This document shows positions 37,643-46,977 of a stretch of 64,000 nt of DNA, in pieces. Under the pieces are notes generated by a model, which was given only the letters and a program-made list of their open reading frames with translations, did not search any database and had not been told where the DNA came from. Numbering within the stretch: position 1 is the stretch's first letter; the number at the start of each line of letters is the position of its first letter. The stretch lies in NCBI GenBank assembly GCA_009909035.1, contig JAAAOB010000018.1, forward strand, positions 1 through 64,000, given 5' to 3'. This stretch comes from Bacteroidota bacterium. Lineage in GTDB: Bacteria; Bacteroidota; Rhodothermia; Balneolales; Balneolaceae. The translations under genes and the position numbers were made by a program.

Positions 37643-37718
37643 AAAACGGCAGGCATTCAAACCAATGCCCAAGCGAGTATAGTGATTGGAGGGATTCAGA
37701 TGGAGCAATGGCCTGCCG
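37643..37718 (-). terminator. long-loop hairpin, possible terminator of the minus-strand operon
   Basis: On the minus strand CGGCAGGC and CATT pair with AATG and GCCTGCCG about 50 bases later, followed by TTTTCTCC. It lies just after the stop at 37729. The loop is large, so activity is uncertain. Confidence 0.45.
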
Positions 37719-37728
37719 GAGTGGATGC

Positions 37729-38442
37729 TTAACGTGCTGAGAGCAGAAAGAGGGCCGGTTTTTTCTGGAGGTCGGGGTCGGGCCTTGATTTCCACTCGTG
37801 GATGAGCCGGGTTTCCAGCATCTGGTTATCGGCCGTGAGGTTACACGCAACACAAAGCCTGGTGGAGGGTCTGCAAACAGTCAGCAGCTGATCAAAGAGC
37901 ACTTTATTGCGATGCGGAGTTTCCATAAAGATCTGCGTGCGATTTTCGGAGGCGGATTCTTTCTCAAGATCAAGGATGGACTGTTTGCGCCTGCTGTCAT
38001 GGATTGGAAGATAGCCATGAAAAGTAAACGACTGGCCGTTCATGCCGGAGCCCATCAGCGCCAGCAGGATAGACGATGGACCCACAAGCGGCTTGACGGG
38101 ATGTCCCTGCTGATGGGCAAGGGCAACAAGCTTTGCGCCGGGATCGGCCACGGCAGGTGCCCCGGCCTCCGACATCAGTCCCACATCCCCATCCCTCAGA
38201 AGCTGTGCAAAACTTACAATTTCGTGATCGGGTGTCTTTTTGTTCAACACCCGGAACGTCATTTCATAGTCCGGAACTGGGTGATTGATCCACTGAAGAA
38301 AGCTTTGCGCGGTCTGCATCTTCTCTACAACAAAACAATCCAGGGTTCGAACTTGATCAAGCGTATGCTGCGGAAGTACCAGGTTCTGCTTTCGCCGGGC
38401 GATAGGTGTGGGAATCAGGTAGAGCGTGTGTTGATCGGGCAT
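37729..38442 (-). CDS. RsmI-like tetrapyrrole-methylase-fold methyltransferase
   Basis: 237 residues: TLYLIPTPIA at the start, EKMQTAQSFLQW, GDVGLMSEAGAPAVADPGAKLV (the SAM-binding hallmark), GPSSILLALMGSG and TPHRNKVLFDQLL. The fold and the AGAPAVADPG motif are those of RsmI, which 2'-O-methylates 16S rRNA C1402. The protein is shorter than canonical RsmI and has MQTAQSFL rather than the usual ED-R segment, so it may be a paralogue with another target. Confidence 0.83.
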   Translation of the reverse strand: MPDQHTLYLIPTPIARRKQNLVLPQHTLDQVRTLDCFVVEKMQTAQSFLQWINHPVPDYEMTFRVLNKKTPDHEIVSFAQLLRDGDVGLMSEAGAPAVADPGAKLVALAHQQGHPVKPLVGPSSILLALMGSGMNGQSFTFHGYLPIHDSRRKQSILDLEKESASENRTQIFMETPHRNKVLFDQLLTVCRPSTRLCVACNLTADNQMLETRLIHEWKSRPDPDLQKKPALFLLSAR

Positions 38443-38459
38443 CAGGTCTGTAAATTTCG

Positions 38460-38942
38460 TTAATCAATTCGTTCGAACTGGAGTTCCTCTTCTCCGTGGC
38501 GCAGGCGGCGCAGCGCAAACCGGCTGGCTGCTAAGGCGATGACGAGTGTAACCAGCAGCCCGATTCCCGTGACTCCCATGTTGACTGATACAACGTCTCG
38601 CTGCAGATCATAGGTGGGCAGCATCACAATCGGGCTGAACGACTCCTTGTAGTACCGAACGGGAATGACCTCCGAATCGGTGATCACCTGTGCCATTTGA
38701 ACCGGAAGGGCAAGCTGCTGACGTACGCTTTCGCCCTGTTCTGTTTCAAACTCGAGAATCACGTACCCGTTTGTCTGGGCCGCAATTTGTTTTACATCAA
38801 ACTCAAGAACGTCCGCGATGTAGCTTTCACCGCTTTCGTAGGTCAGGCCCAGTCCGTTATAAATAAGCACCTGGTAGGTACCCTGGAAAAGAAAGTAGGC
38901 CGGCAGCAGCCAGACAAGAAAAACAAAATAGTATTTATTCAT
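38460..38942 (-). CDS. two-pass membrane protein, DUF3592-like
   Basis: 160 residues. One membrane segment at about 5-28 and one at about 122-145, with an extracytoplasmic beta-rich domain between (VLEFDVKQIAAQTNGYVILE, RQQLALPVQ, VIPVRYY) that resembles DUF3592. Function unknown. Its ATG overlaps the stop of the beta-lactamase-like gene upstream by four bases, so the two are translated together. Confidence 0.7.
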   Translation of the reverse strand: MNKYYFVFLVWLLPAYFLFQGTYQVLIYNGLGLTYESGESYIADVLEFDVKQIAAQTNGYVILEFETEQGESVRQQLALPVQMAQVITDSEVIPVRYYKESFSPIVMLPTYDLQRDVVSVNMGVTGIGLLVTLVIALAASRFALRRLRHGEEELQFERID

Positions 38943-40195
38943 GGACGAGACGTTTCCATTTGGTTTGGTTGGGTAGCCGACATTTCATTTGTAGCGTTAG
39001 CCGCTACATCCCGCATCTGTCGTATCATGGCCGGGTCGAAGATCAAACGCTGCTGAAAGTCCTGGTGCATGTGGTTGCTGGACATGTGGAACCAGAAGGC
39101 AATCTGTATCCTGTCAAAAAAGACAGCCTGGACGGTGGTGTCGCCGGTATAGGCTGATGTGCCAAAGTCGATGCCGTTGAGCAGTCCCATGCGGTTGTCG
39201 TACATTGCCCCGTAATCTGTAAAGTCGCGTTCAATGCCCGATTGCCGGTCCATAGGCCAGCGCATCCACTCTTTCACGCGGCGGCTGACGGCTTCGCTTA
39301 TCAGCTCTCCATTCAGCAGCTGTTCCAGGATTCCGGAGATTTCCGAAGCCGTGGTTTTAGGGAAAAGGGCCAGGCCGTCACGCTCATCCATAAAGGTGGT
39401 GCCGAGGCGATTCTCTTCTGCAAAACTGATGACCCTTTGCCTGAACTCCTCATCCACCGTAAAACGGCGGGACCGTTCGATGATATCCTGCCTGAGGGCG
39501 GAACGTTCCCTGCTAAGCTCCTGATCATATATTTGCTGAGCGGGCATCTGCCTGATGCCGGGGGAGATTGTAAGGTAAAGCCCCGAGAAGGGCAGGGGCA
39601 GATCGGTGGACTCCAGGTCAAGTCTGCCGGACAGTTGATACCATTCCTCTTGTTCAAACATCCACCAGAGGTAGTCGGCCAGCGCAAGGTCGTTAAACTC
39701 TGCTAAAAGGTGGAGTGCATGATCAACTGTGATGGTGCCGTCTTGTTCTATCCACCCGCGGGATTGAGCCGCGCGGTAACTCGATCGATGCTCCGAAGGA
39801 TCAAGCCCGGGGATCTGGTACCGGCTGATGCGATCCCAGAAAAGCCGCTCATCGGGATCAATTCTTCCGTTTTCAATGGCATCTGCGGCGGCAATAAGGG
39901 TGAAAAGATTGGCGATGGTTCCCATCGGCCGCGGGATATCGGCGCCGTAGCGGATCGTGGAATCGGGGGAGGAGAGAACACTGCTGACTACAGAAACCCG
40001 GCCGGGATTTTCTTGAATGTAGTAGGAGAGTCCGCGAAGTGAATAGGTCTCTTCCACCCAGCGGCTTCCTTCAATCATTGCGTCACGGTTCTCAAAAAAA
40101 GTGTTGAACGGTTTCCAGTTCAGCATCAGGATGCTGCCAAAAATAATGAGTGCCGTTACGAAAAACGCGGCAAAGAATTTAAGTGCTCTTGCCAT
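38939..40195 (-). CDS. membrane-anchored beta-lactamase-fold protein without catalytic motifs
   Basis: 418 residues; a membrane anchor at 8-26 and an extracytoplasmic domain that aligns by pattern with class A beta-lactamase-like serine hydrolases: PRPMGTIANLFTLIAAADAI matches the region around the SxxK motif, LLAEFNDLALADYLWW the SDN region, and AYTGDTTVQAVFF the KTG region. All three are altered: Thr93-Ile-Ala-Asn96 replaces Ser-x-x-Lys, FND replaces SDN and YTG replaces KTG. It is unlikely to be an active acyl-enzyme hydrolase and may bind peptidoglycan or a partner. Fold assignment is inference. Confidence 0.62.
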   Translation of the reverse strand: MARALKFFAAFFVTALIIFGSILMLNWKPFNTFFENRDAMIEGSRWVEETYSLRGLSYYIQENPGRVSVVSSVLSSPDSTIRYGADIPRPMGTIANLFTLIAAADAIENGRIDPDERLFWDRISRYQIPGLDPSEHRSSYRAAQSRGWIEQDGTITVDHALHLLAEFNDLALADYLWWMFEQEEWYQLSGRLDLESTDLPLPFSGLYLTISPGIRQMPAQQIYDQELSRERSALRQDIIERSRRFTVDEEFRQRVISFAEENRLGTTFMDERDGLALFPKTTASEISGILEQLLNGELISEAVSRRVKEWMRWPMDRQSGIERDFTDYGAMYDNRMGLLNGIDFGTSAYTGDTTVQAVFFDRIQIAFWFHMSSNHMHQDFQQRLIFDPAMIRQMRDVAANATNEMSATQPNQMETSRP

Positions 40196-40203
40196 AAGGC
40201 GTA

Positions 40204-41514
40204 TCAGGAGTTTTTAAAGAAATTGTTGATTTGAAGCAGCCTGTAGTAGAACCGGTCCGGATCCCTGAAATAGACAAAGGCGTGATACTCCTGCAGGCCG
40301 CGGGTGAACGAGTCATCAAGTGCCAAATCATCGATGCGATTGTTCTCTACCAACACATATTTATAGGCGTACGTGCCTGTTTTTATGAATCCATTTGTTC
40401 TCCACCTGTCCGTTTCGGGGTGGTAGTTGAGCTCAAACCGGGATTCTATCGCCCAGTTGTTGAAATCACCGAAAAGATAGAGGCCGGCATTGTCCGGGAT
40501 GGCGCGGGACGGGTTGAAGCTGAAATAGACATTTGCATAGCGTGCGGCAAGAGAGGTATCCGGGTTGTTGATCCTGGATCCAGGCAGCTGTTTGCGGGAG
40601 GCGGTAAATCCCTGGGTATCATCAAAAAGGACAATACGCGGTGGAATTTCGGCAGGACGATACTCCAAGACACCCGGTGCCTGCTGCGAGAGCTGTGTCA
40701 TGTTAAGAAACTGAAATTCATAATCACCTGTGAAGGCTTCCTCAGCCCTGAGTTCAAAGAGTACGTTGCCCTCTCGCGAGGTGTCGATCTCTTTTGCCTG
40801 CCGGCTCCGTCCCCAAAATTGGTTTTGAACGTAGTAGAACTGCAGATCGAACTGCGGCGTCTCCACAAAACTGGGAAGGTCGTAGGTGCTTCGCGGGCGG
40901 TGGGAAATACGGCTATTTCGCCGTGGTACCGTACGAGTTTCTACTTCAGAACGGATGGTACCTTCATTTTCTGTAACAAATAATGGCATGGAAAAAAGAA
41001 AATCACCGCTTCCGGCATCTTCAACGCGGAGCATGTAGTTTCCGCTGACAAGGAACCGGATATTATCGTTAGGAAAGTCGTAGGTGTAGCGCCGGTATCT
41101 GGGCCGTTCCGCCCGGCTCAGCCTGGATTCGTTGATGTTGAGGTTGTAAAATCCGTCTTTGTAAAAATCTTCTGCAAGGCCGGATGGGCTCCAGTCGGGG
41201 TTGTGATGGGTAAAGGTGACCCGGAGCTGGCGGGCCTCAATCTCGAGGAGGTCAAACGACAGGCGAAGCTGTTGGTTTGAATTGATGCGAAGGACCGGGG
41301 CAGACTGAAGATTTCCCTTCCGGTTCAGGTTAACAGAAAAGACCCGGTCGCTTGCCGTGAGCTGCCCGGGCACCGTAACTTGTCCGGCCGGCGGGGTGTA
41401 GGAAGACTGCCCGTTTGTTCCGTTTCCGGACCCGTTTTCGGATGAACCGCACCCGAATAAGCCAAATATCAGAGCCGTAAACAGAAGTCGTTTATAAATA
41501 GTAGCGTCCGTCAA
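40204..41514 (-). CDS. type IX secretion plug-like lipoprotein (DUF5103)
   Basis: About 436 residues. Lipobox LFGC, then a DUF5103 protein: SAPVLRINSNQQLRLSFDLLE, FTHHNPDWSPSGL, a central FDLQFYYVQNQFWGRSR, and a C-terminal E-set-like GLYLFGDFNNW. DUF5103 members include the Plug protein that seals the SprA translocon in type IX secretion. No ATG exists in frame near the 5' end: TTG at 41514 gives a compact lipoprotein signal and is used here; TTG at 41538 is the alternative. Either start overlaps the end of dapF. Confidence 0.82.
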   Translation of the reverse strand: MTDATIYKRLLFTALIFGLFGCGSSENGSGNGTNGQSSYTPPAGQVTVPGQLTASDRVFSVNLNRKGNLQSAPVLRINSNQQLRLSFDLLEIEARQLRVTFTHHNPDWSPSGLAEDFYKDGFYNLNINESRLSRAERPRYRRYTYDFPNDNIRFLVSGNYMLRVEDAGSGDFLFSMPLFVTENEGTIRSEVETRTVPRRNSRISHRPRSTYDLPSFVETPQFDLQFYYVQNQFWGRSRQAKEIDTSREGNVLFELRAEEAFTGDYEFQFLNMTQLSQQAPGVLEYRPAEIPPRIVLFDDTQGFTASRKQLPGSRINNPDTSLAARYANVYFSFNPSRAIPDNAGLYLFGDFNNWAIESRFELNYHPETDRWRTNGFIKTGTYAYKYVLVENNRIDDLALDDSFTRGLQEYHAFVYFRDPDRFYYRLLQINNFFKNS

Positions 41515-42322
41515 AAATAAAAGCTGTAGGTCCTTCAAGTGTTATGTCTGAGTAGATTCCTGTGCCATCTGAAAACGTAAATTCAACAAAAAGCGTGCCT
41601 CCTTTCACATTAACACTGTACCGGTGCTTGCCAGCGGGGGCATCCTGTGAGTGGTGCCAGGCCAGTGCGGAGGCAATAGCTCCAGTACCGCATGCCAGCG
41701 TTAGATTTTCTACACCACGCTCGTACGTTTGCAGCGATAGTTGCGCCTCATCAGTTCCCGATATAAAATTGACGTTGGTTCCCACCGGCGAAAACTGCTT
41801 GTGTGTGCGGAGACGGCGTCCTCTTTTCACCAATTTTTTCTCCCGGCCCAGATCCGACATCGGAACACTACATACAATGTGCTCCGTGTTTGTATAAACA
41901 TCCAGGTACGACTCGCCGTCAACCTCTACCGTCTCTACACTTGTTTCCAGCGGAAAATCGATCGTCACGTGGCTGCCTGACGTGGTTGCGCGGTAAATAT
42001 TATCGTGAACGCGGAAACTGAAGGTTGGAGGGGCACCAAGCGTTACCGCATAAGCAGCAAAACATCGTGCTCCGTTTCCACACATCCCGGCATCGCTGCC
42101 GTCCGGATTTTTATAGATCATCACCAGGTCGGCCTGCTTTCTGTCGTCATAGTCGAGGGCGATGACACCATCCGACCCGATTCCGAAATTCCGGCTGCTC
42201 AGTTTTGGTGTCAGCTCTTCAATCTGTTCACCGGAGAGGCCCAGGGTTCGGTTATCGAACAACACAAAGTCATTGCCGGCACCGTGCATCTTTACGAAAG
42301 AGAGAGATTCTGTTGTAGCCAT
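41492..42322 (-). CDS. dapF: diaminopimelate epimerase
   Basis: 276 residues; interconverts LL- and meso-diaminopimelate for lysine and peptidoglycan. The two catalytic cysteines are in GMCGNGARC and LACGTGAIAS; the N-terminus has MHGAGNDFVLFD. Its stop lies inside the start of the plug gene and its start is five bases after the holB stop, so it is part of a tight minus-strand operon. Confidence 0.96.
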   Translation of the reverse strand: MATTESLSFVKMHGAGNDFVLFDNRTLGLSGEQIEELTPKLSSRNFGIGSDGVIALDYDDRKQADLVMIYKNPDGSDAGMCGNGARCFAAYAVTLGAPPTFSFRVHDNIYRATTSGSHVTIDFPLETSVETVEVDGESYLDVYTNTEHIVCSVPMSDLGREKKLVKRGRRLRTHKQFSPVGTNVNFISGTDEAQLSLQTYERGVENLTLACGTGAIASALAWHHSQDAPAGKHRYSVNVKGGTLFVEFTFSDGTGIYSDITLEGPTAFIFDGRYYL

Positions 42323-42327
42323 AACGG

Positions 42328-43527
42328 TTATTCACTAAATGCAGGCAGGTGTTTCCAGGGCATTTCATCGGAAATCAGCGGCTCTTCTCCCCGCATCAGG
42401 TTTCCGAACCGGAATGCGAGGGCCGTAAAGATAAGCTTAAATTGAACATTATTGTAAAAAAGCTCCTTAAGTTTTTGGAGCTCCTCAATCATACGCTCCA
42501 GCCTGGCATTTTCCAGGGATTCACAGAACTTTTGGATCACCTCAAGCTGATCGATATTGGCGATCAGGTCGCGGTTTCCAGTCTCGCGGTAGACCATAAT
42601 ATCGCGCAGAAGCTGCTCCAGCGTGTTACTGAGAGCGATCTGCCCTTCAAGATTGAGGCGCGACTGCCATCCCTCCACCAGTGGAACCAGTGCCGGTGCA
42701 TCCTGCGTGTAGGCGTATCGAAGGAAATCGACGGTTTCCCCGCGGGTTTTCTGAAGCTCGCTAAGGTCCATATAACGACAACGCGCATAGTTTCCGCCTG
42801 AGATTCGGGCAAGAAAATCGGCATCTTCACGGTCGATGCCATCAAACCTGACCAGCCCGTCGGAAATCTCCTCCAGCGAGAGGGGGGAGAGGCTAATCTG
42901 TTGGCACCGGGACATGATAGTGGGCAGCAGCTGGTCGGTCTTGTCGGCCGTCAGGATAAACATGACGTTGCCTGAAGGCTCTTCCAGCAGTTTCAGAAAA
43001 GCGTTTGCTGCCTCTTTGCGCATGGTGTCGATGCCGGTGAGGATGATGACGGTTCGCCGGCCTTCGTTGGGTTTAAGCACGGTCTTTGGCCGGATATCGT
43101 CCCGGTAATAGTCGATATAGTAGAACGCCCGTTTGTTTTTGGAGCTTGCATCGTTCGAAAGTTCCGGCCGCAGGCTGAAGTCAACAATTTCGTAGGGGTC
43201 TTCCGCAAGTAGTTTTAGCCGCTCATTGAGTTCATTTGTACCGGAAGAAGTGGGCAGCGGAATGAAAAGGTGGATGTCCGGGTGGGAGTGCCAGCTCGAT
43301 TTCCTGCTACGCGCGGATCCTTTCAGGTCTGTCAGGTTATCCACCCCGTTGATCGCTTCAGCCATGGCAAGGGCAAACGCCGTTTTCCCGGAACCGGGCG
43401 GCCCCGTGAGAAGATAGGCGTGGCTGAGCCGGTCCGATTGAAAGATTTTTTCAACCTGCCCCAGCGCGTGAGATTGTCCCACAATTCTGCGGTCTCCAAG
43501 ATTAATCTGTTTGTCAATAATCGGCAT
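42328..43527 (-). CDS. holB: DNA polymerase III clamp-loader subunit delta' (DnaX-like)
   Basis: 399 residues: AAA+ domain with LTGPPGSGKTAFALAMAE (Walker A), the GRRTVIILTGIDTMRKEAANAF Walker B/sensor region, LLEEPSGNVMFILTADKTDQLL and the IMSRCQQ sensor-1 arginine motif, then a helical C-terminus. Typical of Bacteroidota delta' proteins. Its ATG overlaps the ccmB stop by one base (TAATG). Confidence 0.9.
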   Translation of the reverse strand: MPIIDKQINLGDRRIVGQSHALGQVEKIFQSDRLSHAYLLTGPPGSGKTAFALAMAEAINGVDNLTDLKGSARSRKSSWHSHPDIHLFIPLPTSSGTNELNERLKLLAEDPYEIVDFSLRPELSNDASSKNKRAFYYIDYYRDDIRPKTVLKPNEGRRTVIILTGIDTMRKEAANAFLKLLEEPSGNVMFILTADKTDQLLPTIMSRCQQISLSPLSLEEISDGLVRFDGIDREDADFLARISGGNYARCRYMDLSELQKTRGETVDFLRYAYTQDAPALVPLVEGWQSRLNLEGQIALSNTLEQLLRDIMVYRETGNRDLIANIDQLEVIQKFCESLENARLERMIEELQKLKELFYNNVQFKLIFTALAFRFGNLMRGEEPLISDEMPWKHLPAFSE

Positions 43528-44189
43528 TAATCCTCCCAGATGAAGTCAAATAAAAGCAGTCCAGCGCTTACTGTCACACCGCAATACCCGACAAGAGCAG
43601 CGAGATCGTTCAGTGCATCGGGTGCGGCGCCCTCGATAAGTGCAGTTTTTGTCACGGATGTTAAGATGAGAAGCAGCGGCACGAGCAGCGGTATGCAGAG
43701 AACTGAAAATACGGCCCCGCGCCGGTCGGCCCTCGCAATCATGGCGGAGGTCAGCGTTGTAACACCTGCCAGCCCGGCGGCCCCGAACAGGATCACCGCC
43801 AGCAGGTAGGGTGCACTGGCCACCTGCAGATTCATCATCAGAATATAGAAAAAAAAGGTAAAGAGATGGAGCACCAGCAGAAAGATGAAATTATAGGCCA
43901 GTTTTCCCATATATACCTCTTGCGGACGGGCATGGAGCTTTAAGAGGTCCCACGTTTTTTTATCCGCCTCGAACACAAATGAGCGCATCATACCGGTCAT
44001 TGCCGCGAATAAGATGATGATCCAGACCAGCCCGCTTTTTGGGGTGGGATTCATCTGTTCGGCCCGAAGAGTAAAGAGAATCAGCAGCAGGGAAGCACCC
44101 GTAAACGCAAGCAATGTGTTCAGGGCATAGCGCGTGCGGAGCTCTATAGCCACCTCTTTATTAAAGATTGTTAGTGCGGATTTTAGCAT
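43527..44189 (-). CDS. ccmB: heme exporter membrane subunit CcmB
   Basis: 220 residues with six hydrophobic segments and the family stretches FNKEVAIELRTRYALNTLLAF, MTGMMRSFVFEADKKTWDLLKLHARP and YMGKLAYNFIF. Membrane component of the CcmABCD system for cytochrome c maturation. No ccmA, ccmC or ccmE lies beside it: upstream is 850 bases of repeat, downstream is holB. The ABC ATPase partner must be elsewhere. Confidence 0.93.
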   Translation of the reverse strand: MLKSALTIFNKEVAIELRTRYALNTLLAFTGASLLLILFTLRAEQMNPTPKSGLVWIIILFAAMTGMMRSFVFEADKKTWDLLKLHARPQEVYMGKLAYNFIFLLVLHLFTFFFYILMMNLQVASAPYLLAVILFGAAGLAGVTTLTSAMIARADRRGAVFSVLCIPLLVPLLLILTSVTKTALIEGAAPDALNDLAALVGYCGVTVSAGLLLFDFIWED

Positions 44190-44309
44190 GAACCGGTCGT
44201 TTGTCTATGAATGGATAAGGTAGCAAAAAAGTGAACGGGGGATGAAACAAAATTAACAGGTGCTTGACCGGCGAATCGTTGAAGTGATCTAATGACTTCC
44301 CGGAGATGA

Positions 44310-44915
44310 TTCGATTGGGCTGATTTGTAAATCGAAGCTCCTGCTTCGATTGTTTTGCTACCGTCGCAATTCCATTTTCGATGATACCGTTGATACCAAA
44401 CGGATACACCACATTTTATGCGTAATCTTAAACACAATCCCAACCCTGTCGGACGGGGACATCCGACCTACGTGCATCCACCATCGACTCTATTCGTTTC
44501 TATTACAACACTCACTGCCTCGGGGGCTTTGGGTGATGGCTCATCCCTACCCCGCACGGCGCGCCGAGAAACCACGGCGCTTGTACGGGGCTGTTGCTAT
44601 TCACCCCATTCGGGGCTCAGTGTTACGCGCTGGCGCGTAACCATTCGTGAGTCATTGGATGAGTTTCTACGATAAAACGAGACGTGCATTATTCATTCAT
44701 TAATGAGTTGATGCCTCATCCGATGACTTTTTGGACTATTGATTCGATTGGGTTGAATCGTAAACCGAAGCTCCTGCTTCGATTGTCTTGCAACGTGGAC
44801 CATCTTTATTTTTGATGTAATCGCTGATACCGCTCCCATGACCTACAACCTGCAAATCAACCATATAAAATACCCATCCCTGTCGGACGGGAACGTCCGA
44901 CGTACGGATATCCCT
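44310..44915 (-). repeat. compound alpha-beta-alpha repeat D, copy 1
   Basis: Two ~160-bp direct repeats (alpha: 44310-44470 and 44741-44915) flank a ~270-bp beta module. Alpha carries the palindrome ATCGAAGCTCCTGCTTCGAT and a TCGGACGGGGACATCCGA hairpin; beta carries GTTACGCGCTGGCGCGTAAC and CCCCATTCGGGG. On the reverse strand it matches 54089-54690 nearly base for base; over about 200 bp of beta I counted near 90% identity without gaps. The gene-free stretch 44190-45035 is essentially this element and decayed flanks. Confidence 0.88.
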
Positions 44916-45035
44916 GCATTTCATACGTCGCCCTTCTTTAAAAATCGTCCTGCCATCCGGCAGATATTTTACCGCAAACGCCTTATCTTGATTTTCTGCA
45001 CGCAGCATTCTGTAACTCCATCACAAATAATTTAC

Positions 45036-45506
45036 ATGAACATTCACACGCTTTTGGACCTGTCATCTATTGAGGCTGGCTGCCGGGTTTCCGGTAAAAG
45101 CGACTTGATCAACCGGCTTGTGGATCTGCTTGAGCCCTCAATCGGCAGTAATTGTCTTGAACCGGTGCGCCGTTCCGTATTTGAGCGGGAGGAGGTTATG
45201 TCAACCGGGGTGGGGAAGCAGCTTGCCATACCACACGGAAAATGCCAGGTATTAAATAAAGTCCACGCCAGTTTCGCTCTTCTGAGCGACCCGGTCGATT
45301 TTGATTCCATTGACGATCAGCCGGTAAAAATGGCTCTGTTGCTTGTAGGTCCCGATTCCCATTCAAAACAGCACATTCAACTGCTCAGCCGGATTTCACG
45401 GCTGATGAATAGCGGCTCTTTCAGGGACAATATCCTGCAGTGCAGTACCGCTGAAGAGATCCATGAAACGATGCGAAAAGAGGAGAAGCACTATTTTCGG
45501 AATTAA
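45036..45506 (+). CDS. ptsN: PTS EIIA domain protein (PtsN-like)
   Basis: 156 residues of the fructose/nitrogen EIIA type: NRLVDLLEPSI, FEREEVMSTGVGKQLAIPHGKC (with the phosphorylatable His), VKMALLLVGPDSHSKQHIQLLSRI. The frame is open upstream into repeat D but the conserved start is ATG 45036. It probably acts as a regulator in a PTS-Ntr-like relay; no EI, HPr or sugar EIIBC gene is in the window. Confidence 0.88.
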   Translation: MNIHTLLDLSSIEAGCRVSGKSDLINRLVDLLEPSIGSNCLEPVRRSVFEREEVMSTGVGKQLAIPHGKCQVLNKVHASFALLSDPVDFDSIDDQPVKMALLLVGPDSHSKQHIQLLSRISRLMNSGSFRDNILQCSTAEEIHETMRKEEKHYFRN

Positions 45507-45513
45507 TCAACAG

Positions 45514-46974
45514 ATGCCGGCCGGGCTTGGAATGCGACGTTTTTTTCTGCTGCTGGCAGCCGTGCTGACCTGGCCTGCTGCTACGATTTCGGCTCAATCG
45601 GCGGACCCGGTCCGGGAGATGATCCGGCAGAGCCACGCCTCCGACTCGTTCTGGTCCGTGATGGTGCGGAGCGATGACGGTGAGATTCTCTATGACCTGA
45701 ACGGCGAAAGGCTGGTTCGTCCAGCCTCCAACCTGAAGCTGGTGACATCGGCGGCCTTCCTGGAAATGATCGGTGAAGATCACCGGTTCGAAACCACACT
45801 GTTTGGAGCCGGTGATATAAACGGCAGGCGATGGGATGGCGATCTGCACATCGAAGGGGGCGGAGATCCCACGATCAATGGTGAGGCATACAGTGATCCG
45901 CTCTTTCTCTTCGAACGGTGGTATACCGTGCTCGACAGCCTTGGCATTGAGGAAGTTGACGGCAATATTGTGGGTCATGACGGCCTGTTTGATGATAGAC
46001 CCTACCCGCGCGGCTGGGAGTGGGATGACCTGAGCTATTACTATGCACCGGAGATCAGCGCACTGTCGTTCAATTTTAATGTGGTTGATCTTGAGGTGAG
46101 AGCCGACGGGCAGCCGGGCGCTACGCCTTCTGTCACCTGGTTCCCATTCGAAACACCATACGTTCAATTTATCAACGAACAGACGATCACCCCACAGGGT
46201 ACAGCGTTTGATGAATCGTACCGCCGCGAGCTTGGTAGTAACCGTATCTATCTGAGAAGCACGCTGCCCCGGGGACACTACGAAACGGAACCGCTGAGCG
46301 TCCACAACCCGACACTTTATTTTATTGACACGTTCAAGCAGTACCTGCAGAGACGTGGCATAGCGGTTAACGGGCAGCTGTTGACCACGAATGAGCCGGT
46401 TAGCGGGCGGGCCCCGGGTGCCGTTAAACTGCATACCCACCGATCGGCACCGCTACACACGATGATAGAGTGGATGAACAGGGAGAGCGATAATTTTTAT
46501 GCCGAGATGCTTTTGAAATACACTGCAGCCAAACGCTACAATATTCCGGGATCAACAGAAATTGGCCTCGAGGCTGTGAAAGAGTACATGAGTTCCAGCG
46601 GGTTCGACACCACGGCCGTAACACTTCGGGATGCCTCCGGTATGGCGCCTGCCACGCTCCTTAAAGCCGGGGACTTGAACCGTTTTCTGGTTGATGTCCG
46701 CTCGGCATCGTATTTTGATTCCTTTTTCAGAAGCCTTTCAACCGGCGGAGAGAACGGTACACTGCAGTATAGGTTTCGCAATACACCACTGCGCGGAAAC
46801 TTCCGGGGAAAGACCGGGTTCCTGTCGGGTGTGAGAACACTGAGCGGCTACCTGACCACAAAAAAAGAGGAGACGCTGGTGGTTACAATTTTCACAAACA
46901 ACTACGCGATTAAGACAGCCGTTGTAGACCGGATCCACGACCGGATCTTAACCTATTTTTATAACAGCTATTGA
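45514..46974 (+). CDS. dacB: D-alanyl-D-alanine carboxypeptidase/endopeptidase (PBP4, S13)
   Basis: 486 residues from ATG 45514; ATG 45532, immediately before the RRFFLLLAAVL signal peptide, is an equally good start. Active-site motifs of class C penicillin-binding proteins: SxxK as Ser72-Lys75 in PASNLKLVTSAAFLEM, SDN in MNRESDNFYAEMLLK and KTG in FRGKTGFLSGVRTLSG. Trims or opens peptidoglycan cross-links in the periplasm. Seven bases after ptsN and three before the response regulator gene. Confidence 0.94.
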   Translation: MPAGLGMRRFFLLLAAVLTWPAATISAQSADPVREMIRQSHASDSFWSVMVRSDDGEILYDLNGERLVRPASNLKLVTSAAFLEMIGEDHRFETTLFGAGDINGRRWDGDLHIEGGGDPTINGEAYSDPLFLFERWYTVLDSLGIEEVDGNIVGHDGLFDDRPYPRGWEWDDLSYYYAPEISALSFNFNVVDLEVRADGQPGATPSVTWFPFETPYVQFINEQTITPQGTAFDESYRRELGSNRIYLRSTLPRGHYETEPLSVHNPTLYFIDTFKQYLQRRGIAVNGQLLTTNEPVSGRAPGAVKLHTHRSAPLHTMIEWMNRESDNFYAEMLLKYTAAKRYNIPGSTEIGLEAVKEYMSSSGFDTTAVTLRDASGMAPATLLKAGDLNRFLVDVRSASYFDSFFRSLSTGGENGTLQYRFRNTPLRGNFRGKTGFLSGVRTLSGYLTTKKEETLVVTIFTNNYAIKTAVVDRIHDRILTYFYNSY

Positions 46975-46977
46975 TCT

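Noticed and set aside
38939-40195. Active beta-lactamase or resistance gene
   Set aside because: SxxK, SDN and KTG motifs are all absent.
44401-45035. Upstream extension of ptsN into repeat D
   Set aside because: The frame is open to 44838, but this part is repeat sequence and the EIIA domain starts at 45036.
45421-46440. 339-codon minus-strand frame
   Set aside because: Antisense to dacB and ptsN, which have all their active-site motifs.
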